Positions 58,645-64,000 of a stretch of 64,000 bases of DNA are shown one piece after another. The position numbers and the translations under genes were made by a program. The DNA is from Aeromicrobium phragmitis (GTDB lineage Bacteria; Actinomycetota; Actinomycetes; Propionibacteriales; Nocardioidaceae), in assembly GCF_003674095.1 (NCBI RefSeq), contig NZ_RDBF01000004.1, positions 124,001 through 188,000 on the forward strand, read 5' to 3'. A model generated the notes under the pieces. It saw only the letters and a program-made list of their open reading frames with translations. It was not told the DNA's origin and did not search any database. Position 1 is the stretch's first letter, and every line of letters begins with the position of its first letter.

Positions 58645-58683
58645 GGTTTCTCCTTCGATGGGTGTGGCCGATCTGGCCGGGAA

Positions 58684-59598
58684 TCAGGGGGTGAGGGCGG
58701 TCGCGATGGTGGCGGTGTTGGCGCGCATCATCCCGAGGTACGTGGCGGCTTCGCCGTCGGCAGTGAGCGATTCGGAGTACAGCGAGTGCACCTCGACGTC
58801 GACTCCCGCGGTCTCGGCGAGCACCTGCGCCAGCCGGTCGGGATGGGACGAGTCGGCGAAGATCGCCGGTACTCCCGCCTCGCGGATGGCCGTCGCGAGT
58901 GCGTCGAGATCCGCCGCGCTGGGTGAGGCGAGCGTCGTCCCGCTGGGGATGACGGCCCCGAGCACCTCGAAGCCGTACCGATCGGCGAGGTAGCCCAGCA
59001 CGTGGTGGTTGGTCACCAGGGTGCGCTGGTCCGTAGGGATGCGGTCGAACGCCTCGCGCATCTCGTCGTCCAGGGCGGCCAGCTCGTCGTCGTACTCGGC
59101 CGCTCGCGCCTGCACCGCGGCCGCGTCGATGTCCGGCACCTGCTCGAGGACCTGCTCGGCGATGAGCCGCGCGGCCTCGCGCATGCGCTCGGGGTCGGTC
59201 CAGAAGTGCGGATCGGCCTGCCCGCGGGAGCTGCCCTCCTGGTACTCCAGCGGGTCGACCTCCTCGCCGACCGCAAGCACGGGAACGCCGGCTTCCGCCG
59301 CCGCGTCCACGGAGTTCTGCACGCCTTCCTCGAGGCCCAGGCCGTTGCTCACCACGAGGGCGGCGTTCTCCACTGTGGCGGCGTCGCGGGCGGAGATCTC
59401 GAACGAGTGAGGATCGGCACCGTCGGGCATCAGGACGACGACCTCGGCCTCGTCGCCGACGATCTGCTGAGCCACGTCGCCGAGGATGTTGGTGGTCACG
59501 ACGATGCTGCCCTCTCCGGGTCCGTCCCCGGCGCAGCCCGCGAGCCCGACCGTGCCGAGCGCGGCCGCGAGCACCAGCGCGATGCCGCGCCTCACCAT
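58684..59598 (-). CDS. aztC: Zinc ABC transporter substrate-binding lipoprotein (AztC-like)
   Basis: Cluster A-I metal-binding protein of 304 residues. Lipobox GLAGC near residue 22. Zinc ligands can be placed: His in MPDGADPHSFEISARDA, His in GQADPHFWTDPERM, His in LVTNHHVLGYL and Asp in IFADSSHPDRL. The His-rich flexible loop found in ZnuA is absent, as in AztC, which receives zinc from AztD. This fits the two AztD-like neighbours. ATG at 59598 overlaps the second aztD-like gene by seven bases; a GTG next to it is an alternative start. Confidence 0.9.
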   Translation of the reverse strand: MVRRGIALVLAAALGTVGLAGCAGDGPGEGSIVVTTNILGDVAQQIVGDEAEVVVLMPDGADPHSFEISARDAATVENAALVVSNGLGLEEGVQNSVDAAAEAGVPVLAVGEEVDPLEYQEGSSRGQADPHFWTDPERMREAARLIAEQVLEQVPDIDAAAVQARAAEYDDELAALDDEMREAFDRIPTDQRTLVTNHHVLGYLADRYGFEVLGAVIPSGTTLASPSAADLDALATAIREAGVPAIFADSSHPDRLAQVLAETAGVDVEVHSLYSESLTADGEAATYLGMMRANTATIATALTP

Positions 59599-60782
59599 CC
59601 CGTCTCCACGAGGAAGGTGGGGGTGACACCGTCGGTATCGATCGTGCGGGAGACGCGGAGCGCGTCGGCGTAGTCGATCTCGTGCACGACGCCCGCATCC
59701 GCGTCGTTGACGTAGGCGCGCGCGGCGTCGGCGACGATGGTCGGCGGGTTCTCGGGGTCGACCTTGTCGACCAGGGGCGCCTCGGCCACGACTGCGCCCG
59801 TGGCGTCGAGGTGACGCAGCGTGCCCGACGCGTCCAGCGTCAGCACGCCGAGGCCGGTTCCGAGGGCCACGGTGGCGACGGTGTTCGGCGCGTCGAGGGA
59901 GGTCCAGGTGCGGGCGTTGAGGTCGAAGTGCCAGGCTCCGGCCTCGCCGCGGAGCGCCGCCAGCTCAGTGCTGTGCGGCCGCTGCGCGAACGACCACGCC
60001 CGGTCGTCGGGCGGGGTGCCGTCCGGGTACGGCACCAGTGCAGTGCCGTCGGCATCGACCACGAGCGCGCCGCCGTCGCAGGCCACGACGGCAACGGCGC
60101 GCACGCGGGCGGCTCCGTGCAGGTCAGCGCAGGGCACGTCGAGCTCCTCGACGACCTCGCCGTCGTGGTCGCGCCACTGCAGGCCGTCGGGGAGCTTCGA
60201 TCCCGACGAGGTCGTCGTGAGCAGCCGGTCGCCGACGCCGAGCGCGAAGCCGTGGTGCGGATCGCCCACGTCGAACGTCGTCGTCGTGACGTCGCCGTCC
60301 TCCAGCGCGTCGCGATCCACCACCGTCACCTCACCGCTCGCGTCGTCGAAGGCGGCCGTCGCCGTGCCGAAGCCGCCGATGGTGTGGCCGGCGCCCCAGT
60401 CGTGAGCGCCGAGGTCGGTGAGCTCGCCGCGGTAGTAGTGGTTGTGGTCGCCGTGCGGCCAGGTCCAGACGCCGGTGTCGAGGACGTGCGTCTGCTCGTC
60501 GGCGCCGAGATAGGCGAAGCGGCCATCGGAGGCCAGCGACGTCACCGGAGCAGCCACCTCCGCCGTGTCGACCGACTCGTCGAGCAGGTCGATGACCGCC
60601 ACCGCGCCGGATTCGGTGTCGGCGACCACGAGGTGGTACTGCGCTTCGGCTTCTTCGCTCGCCCCGCTGACGGCTCCGTGACCGTGTCCGGACGGCGGAT
60701 CCTGATCCTGGGTTCCCGCTGATGAGCACGCGGCCAGGAGGAGGGTGGCGGCGAAGCCGGCGCAGAAGGTCCTGAACTTCAC
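59592..60782 (-). CDS. aztD: AztD-like zinc metallochaperone lipoprotein, second paralogue
   Basis: 396-residue secreted beta-propeller-like protein. Lipobox LLLAAC (Cys20). After it come GHGHGAVSG and, near residue 110, WTWPHGDHNHYYRGEL, a His-rich loop like the zinc-loading loop of AztD. Blades show VVADTESGAVAVIDLLDESV, GSKLPDGLQWRDHDGEVVEE and the metal-site candidates DPHHGFALGVGD. The GTG at 60782 overlaps the aztB stop as GTGA, and the 3' end overlaps aztC. Because it keeps the His loops, this copy is the better candidate for the true AztD. Confidence 0.85.
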   Translation of the reverse strand: MKFRTFCAGFAATLLLAACSSAGTQDQDPPSGHGHGAVSGASEEAEAQYHLVVADTESGAVAVIDLLDESVDTAEVAAPVTSLASDGRFAYLGADEQTHVLDTGVWTWPHGDHNHYYRGELTDLGAHDWGAGHTIGGFGTATAAFDDASGEVTVVDRDALEDGDVTTTTFDVGDPHHGFALGVGDRLLTTTSSGSKLPDGLQWRDHDGEVVEELDVPCADLHGAARVRAVAVVACDGGALVVDADGTALVPYPDGTPPDDRAWSFAQRPHSTELAALRGEAGAWHFDLNARTWTSLDAPNTVATVALGTGLGVLTLDASGTLRHLDATGAVVAEAPLVDKVDPENPPTIVADAARAYVNDADAGVVHEIDYADALRVSRTIDTDGVTPTFLVETGW

Positions 60783-61633
60783 GAGACGAGCGTCCTTTCG
60801 GTCGGGAGGGGTGAGGTCGCGCGGCGCTTCAGGGACGAGAGTCCGAGGGAGAGCGCGAAGATGCCGACCGCGGTGAGGGTGATGGTCGCCCCGGCGGCCG
60901 TCGCGGCGTGCCAGGAGATGACGAGGCCGCCGAGCACCGCGATGCAGCCGAAGACCGCGGCCAGGACCATCGCGGACGACACGCGTGAGGTCCACAGCAG
61001 TGCCGCGGCCGGCGGGGCGATGAGCATGCCGAACACCAGCAGGGTGCCGACGACGCTGAAGGACGACACGATCGCCAGCGTCAGGAGCGCGAGCAGCACG
61101 CCTTCGGTGAGGCGAGGGCGAAGACCCGTGGTGTGCGCGATGCGGTGATCGAGCGCGGCCAGCAGGAAGGCTCGCCGTCCCACGACGGTGACGAGGACGA
61201 TCACCGCCGTCGTGGCGGCGAGCACCAGCACCTCGCTGGAGCGGACACCGAGGACGTCGCCGAACAGGAACGCGGTCAGGTCGACCGCGAAGGACGACGA
61301 GGCCGAGACGATGATGACGCCGAGCGCGAGCATCCCGACGAACAGCAGGCCGATGGTCGTGTCGTTGCCGAGCCGCCGGCTGCGCTGCAGGGCGCTCACG
61401 CCCGCCGCCATGGCCCCCGCGGCGACGGCCGCTCCGAGATGCAGGCTCGCGCCGAGGAGCGAGGCGGTGGCGACCCCCGGGAGCATTCCGTGCGACATCG
61501 CGTCGCCGAGGAAGGCCATGCCGCGGAGGACGACCCAGGTTCCCGCGCAGGCGCACCCGATCGCGACCAGGATGCCGGCGACGGCAGCCCGGCTCACGAA
61601 GGAGACGGCGAAGGGCTCGGTCAGAACGTCCAC
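60779..61633 (-). CDS. aztB: Zinc ABC transporter permease (AztB-like)
   Basis: ABC-3 family metal permease of 284 residues with about eight hydrophobic segments. GTWVVLRGMAFLGDAMSHGM LP is the family hallmark, then LFVGMLALGVIIV, FLFGDVLGVRSSEVLVLA and FGMLIAPPAAALLWTSR. The GTG at 61633 is the first gene of the reverse-strand azt operon and lies 48 bases from the divergent aztA ATG, with a Zur-like box between. An open frame continues upstream into aztA and is not coding. Confidence 0.9.
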   Translation of the reverse strand: MDVLTEPFAVSFVSRAAVAGILVAIGCACAGTWVVLRGMAFLGDAMSHGMLPGVATASLLGASLHLGAAVAAGAMAAGVSALQRSRRLGNDTTIGLLFVGMLALGVIIVSASSSFAVDLTAFLFGDVLGVRSSEVLVLAATTAVIVLVTVVGRRAFLLAALDHRIAHTTGLRPRLTEGVLLALLTLAIVSSFSVVGTLLVFGMLIAPPAAALLWTSRVSSAMVLAAVFGCIAVLGGLVISWHAATAAGATITLTAVGIFALSLGLSSLKRRATSPLPTERTLVS

Positions 61634-61643
61634 GGCACGACCG

Positions 61644-61670
61644 TACAATGCAGATGAGAATCGTTTTCGA
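61644..61670. promoter_or_regulatory. aztA/aztB divergent promoter with Zur-type box
   Basis: TACAAT (61644-61649) is a good -10 for aztA. Right after it, 61655-61669 reads on the reverse strand CGAAAACGATTCTCA, which matches the Zur consensus TGAAAATCATTTTCA at 11 of 15 positions. Zinc-loaded Zur would block both directions. Confidence 0.68.
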
Positions 61671-61681
61671 TAGGGGTCTGC

Positions 61682-62359
61682 ATGTTGGTCTCGTCCGCCG
61701 CCACGACAGCCGAGCTTCGTGTGCGTGACGTGTGGTTCGCCTACCCGAACAGGCCGGTGCTGCAGGGTGCCGAGCTGTCGGTGCGGGCCGGGGAGGTCAC
61801 CGCGCTGCGCGGCGACAACGGCGCCGGCAAGTCGACCTTGCTCGACATCGTGTGCGGAGTGCGCCGCCCTCACCGCGGAACCGTCGAGTTGCCCGGTCGC
61901 ATCGCGTACGTCCCGCAACGCACGGATCTCGACTCGCGGCTGCCGGTGACGGTCCGCGACGTCGTGATGATGGGGGCCTGGAGCGACCGCGGCCTGTGGC
62001 GGCCACTGCGGCGCAGTGACCGACGTGCTGTGCAGGGTGCGATGGAGCGCGTGGGAATCGATCCTCTCGCCTCGCGGCGTTTGGACGAGCTCTCCGGTGG
62101 CCAGGTCCAGCGCACGCTCATGGCCCGAGCGCTGACGACCGGGGCGCCGGTCATCATCCTCGACGAGCCCACGACGGGCCTCGATAGCGAGGTGCGGCGG
62201 GTGGTCGCGGACCTGCTCGCCGAGCTGGCAGCCGAGGGTCGCGTCGTGCTCCACGCCACCCATGACGAAGAGGCCCTGCGCGCCAGCGACGTCGTCCTCC
62301 ACCTCGCCCACGGCACCATCAGCACGCCCCAGCCGACCGCATCCTCGGTGGTCGAGTAG
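61682..62359 (+). CDS. aztA: Zinc ABC transporter ATPase (AztA-like)
   Basis: Metal-importer ATPase of 225 residues. Walker A is GDNGAGKST, the signature ELSGGQVQRTLMARAL, Walker B VIILDEPTTGLDSEVRR, and the switch His is in LHATHDEEAL. RIAYVPQRTDLDSRLPVTVR is typical of ZnuC/AztA-type ATPases. It is transcribed away from aztB. Its last four codons, ending Val-Val-Glu-stop, coincide with GTGGTCGAGTAG, the repeat signature, so the repeat supplies the C-terminus and stop. Confidence 0.92.
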   Translation: MLVSSAATTAELRVRDVWFAYPNRPVLQGAELSVRAGEVTALRGDNGAGKSTLLDIVCGVRRPHRGTVELPGRIAYVPQRTDLDSRLPVTVRDVVMMGAWSDRGLWRPLRRSDRRAVQGAMERVGIDPLASRRLDELSGGQVQRTLMARALTTGAPVIILDEPTTGLDSEVRRVVADLLAELAAEGRVVLHATHDEEALRASDVVLHLAHGTISTPQPTASSVVE

Positions 62360-62511
62360 CGGCGCCACCCGAGTTGTTGGTGGTCGAGTAGCGGCGAGGA
62401 ACGAGCCGCGTATCGAGACCACGTGAGGTGACGTGGTCTCGCTCCATCGCGGCCACGCCCCGCCTGCGATGGCTCCATGTGTGGTCGCTGAGCGACCTCC
62501 TCCTCGACCGC
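62347..62511. repeat. GGTGGTCGAGTAG-family repeat, copy 5
   Basis: Two family starts (62347 and 62379). The second unit nearly equals 26751-26796 (one difference in about 46 bases) and contains CGTATCGAGACCACG and the GTGGTCTC dyad; GGTCGCTGAGCGACC follows near the right end. It covers the aztA stop codon and most of the 228-base gap to the ArsR-like gene. Confidence 0.9.
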
Positions 62512-62547
62512 CTGCGCCTGCGCCTGGGTGGCAGGTGAGCTGCGTCT

Positions 62548-62575
62548 CGCCTTGACAAAGAAAGTTGTCAAGGCG
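62548..62575 (+). promoter_or_regulatory. Perfect 11-bp-arm operator of the ArsR-like regulator
   Basis: CGCCTTGACAA (62548-62558) and TTGTCAAGGCG (62565-62575) are exact reverse complements around six bases. TTGACA of the left arm can serve as -35, with TAGCGT 18 bases on, seven bases before the ATG. Probable autoregulatory operator and leaderless promoter. Confidence 0.75.
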
Positions 62576-62587
62576 TAGCGTGACCGC

Positions 62588-63163
62588 ATGAGTGACGTGC
62601 ACGTACTCGCTGACCCGAAGGCAGTCGAGGTGGCCCTGGACCCGGTTCGTGCGGCGATCCTCGACGCCCTGGACGAGCCGGGGTCAGCGACGACCATTGC
62701 GGCAGCAGTCGGCCTGACGCGGCAGAAGGTCAATTACCACCTCAAGGCACTCGAGGCTCACGGCCTCGTGGAGCCTGCTGAAACGCGCGCCTGGGGTGGC
62801 ATCACGGAGCGTTTCGTACGTCGCAGCGCCCGCCGAATCGCCGTCTCGCCCGGAGTCGTGCAACGCAGCGCCATCGACCCCGGCCAGATCGCCGACCGCC
62901 TCTCTGCGGCCTACCTGATCGCGGTGAGCGGCCGAGCGGTCTCCGAACTCGGTGCGATCACCGCCAGCGTGGGCACCGAGACCCGGGTGCCGACCCTGAC
63001 CGTCGACACCGTCATCGGTTTCGCCTCCCCTGAGGACCGCGCCGCGTTTGCGAGCGAGCTGCAGGCGGCGCTGACCGACCTCGTTTCCCGCTATCACCAC
63101 GACGACGGGCGGCCCCACCGACTGACCGTCGCGTCCTACCCCAAACCGCAGGAGGAACCATGA
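62588..63163 (+). CDS. ArsR-like winged-helix regulator
   Basis: DNA-binding protein of 191 residues. The winged helix (about 10-75) shows PVRAAILDALDEPGSATTIA, VGLTRQKVNYHLKALEAHGL and VEPAETRAWGGITERFVRRS. The C-terminal part has no metal-binding Cys, so it is not a metal sensor; in related operons the ligand is unknown. It is co-translated (ATGA overlap) with an SRPBCC protein, a common actinobacterial pairing in which the ligand-binding fold may influence the regulator. A perfect dyad covers its promoter. Confidence 0.87.
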   Translation: MSDVHVLADPKAVEVALDPVRAAILDALDEPGSATTIAAAVGLTRQKVNYHLKALEAHGLVEPAETRAWGGITERFVRRSARRIAVSPGVVQRSAIDPGQIADRLSAAYLIAVSGRAVSELGAITASVGTETRVPTLTVDTVIGFASPEDRAAFASELQAALTDLVSRYHHDDGRPHRLTVASYPKPQEEP

Positions 63164-63687
63164 ACAGCTCGCAACAACCGCCACGGGCGGTGCACCGGGC
63201 GGAGTTCACCTACGAGGTCCCGGCGACGCCCGAGCAGGTGTGGGAGGCGATCGCCACGGCAGAGGGCATCTCTGCCTGGATGGTGCCGACGCGACTCGAT
63301 CCTCGCGTCGGTGGTGAAGTGGCGTTCGATCTGGGCGACATGACTTCGAGCGGCGTCGTCACCGACTACACGCCACGTCAGCGCTTCGCCTACGAGGAAC
63401 CGTGGCCGATCGGAGAAGGGCCGGAGGACGTCGACCCGGAGATGGCGACGTGGTTCGAGTCCATCGGTGCCTCCCTGGAGCAGGTCTATGCGGACCTGGC
63501 GCACACCAGCCCCATCGCCACCGAGTTTCTCATCGAATCGGTCTCGGGCGGCAGCGCGATCGTGCGCGTCGTCACCAGCGCCTACGGCACCGGCGCGGAC
63601 TGGGAGAACGAGTTCTTCGCGCAGATGATCGAAGACACCCGCCCGATCTTCGACCGGCTGGCCCTCCATTTGAAGGCGGTGGCGTGA
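63160..63687 (+). CDS. SRPBCC (AHSA1-like) domain protein
   Basis: START/Bet v1-like fold protein of 175 residues. RAEFTYEVPATPEQVWEAIA is the standard AHSA1-like start, with TAEGISAWMVPTRLDPRVGG and VTDYTPRQRFAYEEPW following. Members bind hydrophobic small molecules or assist Hsp90-like chaperones; many are uncharacterised partners of ArsR-type regulators. It overlaps the ArsR stop by four bases and the next gene's GTG by four bases, so it is the middle gene of an operon. Confidence 0.85.
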   Translation: MNSSQQPPRAVHRAEFTYEVPATPEQVWEAIATAEGISAWMVPTRLDPRVGGEVAFDLGDMTSSGVVTDYTPRQRFAYEEPWPIGEGPEDVDPEMATWFESIGASLEQVYADLAHTSPIATEFLIESVSGGSAIVRVVTSAYGTGADWENEFFAQMIEDTRPIFDRLALHLKAVA

Positions 63688-64000
63688 CCATGGCGAGGCT
63701 CGGTTCTCTCGCCAAGACCGGCGCCATCGCCGGGGTGGCGGCCGCCCTCGCCACCACGGGCCTGGCGGTGATCGCGAAGGCGGCCGACGTGAGCCTGGAG
63801 GTCGACGCGGTTCCGATTCCTCCCGGGGCCTTCGCGATGTGGACCATCGTCGGGGCCGTTCTCGGCATCGGGCTCGCCCTGCTCCTGCGCACCCGCAAAC
63901 GGTTCCTCATCGCAACGGCTACCGGTTTCGCCTTCTCGCTGGTTCCAGCGATCGCCTTCCCTGACGATGCCGCAAGCAAAGCCGTCCTCGTCGCGGCGCA
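63684..64000 (+). CDS. DUF6069-like membrane protein (cut by window edge)
   Basis: Reading frame open to the window end, over 100 residues visible. GTG at 63684 overlaps the SRPBCC stop; an ATG at 63690 is an alternative start. It shows at least three hydrophobic segments: TGAIAGVAAALATTGLAVIA, FAMWTIVGAVLGIGLALLLR and FLIATATGFAFSLVPAIAF, separated by short polar loops. The layout resembles DUF6069 proteins, small four-helix membrane proteins of unknown role that are common in actinobacteria. Third gene of the ArsR-like operon. Confidence 0.65.
   Translation, partial: MTMARLGSLAKTGAIAGVAAALATTGLAVIAKAADVSLEVDAVPIPPGAFAMWTIVGAVLGIGLALLLRTRKRFLIATATGFAFSLVPAIAFPDDAASKAVLVAA

Noticed and set aside
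56560-58926. 788-residue forward open frame
   Set aside because: Antisense to cobG and the aztD-like gene; Arg/Ser/Pro-rich with no domain.

Overview
High-GC actinobacterial chromosome fragment. Evidence: GTG starts and ATGA/GTGA stop-start overlaps are very common, several promoters look leaderless, there is a DtxR/IdeR iron box and a Zur-type box, and two blocks keep the gene order known from Mycobacterium (XRE regulator - HbhA-like - DUF2516; cysG/cobA - cobB - cobO - chelatase; cobG - cobH - cobI/J). The order Mycobacteriales, or a neighbour such as Nocardioidaceae, fits best; I cannot name the genus. No rRNA, tRNA, CRISPR array, transposase or phage gene was seen.

Layout. 1-2.2 kb: iron/siderophore ABC uptake (permease cut by the window edge, binding lipoprotein) behind a DtxR box. 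2.4-15.4 kb: housekeeping and lipid genes: asparaginase, XRE-hbhA-DUF2516, a PadR/membrane-protein pair with a palindromic promoter, a Ski2-like helicase, a MaoC - acyl-CoA dehydrogenase - SDR operon, methionine aminopeptidase, an amidase and TrhO. 15.5-26.7 kb: an acyl-CoA oxidase and a carbohydrate module (ROK regulator, RbsA/RbsC-type ABC importer, two TIM-barrel isomerases/epimerases, one Gfo/Idh/MocA oxidoreductase). This block is flanked by an identical 63-bp sequence in inverted orientation. 26.9-36.4 kb: first cobalamin locus, mostly one riboswitch-controlled operon (chelatase, cobO, a cobB-cobC fusion, cobA, histidine phosphatase, lipoprotein, cobT) plus cobD and cobU. 36.5-52.3 kb: a coherent peptide/D-amino-acid island lying between the cobalamin loci. 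52.4-57.4 kb: second cobalamin locus (cobL, cobM, cobI-cobJ fusion, cobH, short cobG). 57.5-62.4 kb: AztABCD-type zinc uptake with two AztD-like proteins. 62.5-64 kb: ArsR-like regulator, SRPBCC protein and a cut membrane protein.

The island is the best candidate for an undescribed system. A secreted gamma-glutamyltransferase-like Ntn hydrolase (1056 aa) carries two jelly-roll-like domains spliced in just before its catalytic Thr. A dipeptide-type ABC importer, a cytoplasmic GGT-like enzyme, an N-acyl-D-amino-acid deacylase, a D-amino-acid-dehydrogenase-like flavoprotein and a RidA-like imine deaminase could together import amides or peptides with D-residues, cleave them and oxidise the products. 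Two tandem XRE-cupin regulators and a response regulator with no phosphoacceptor Asp sit with them.

A second theme is short palindromic repeats. At least three families fill intergenic gaps, supply the stop codons of the amidase and aztA genes, and are translated in frame as the linkers of two fused cobalamin enzymes (CobB-CobC and CobI-CobJ).
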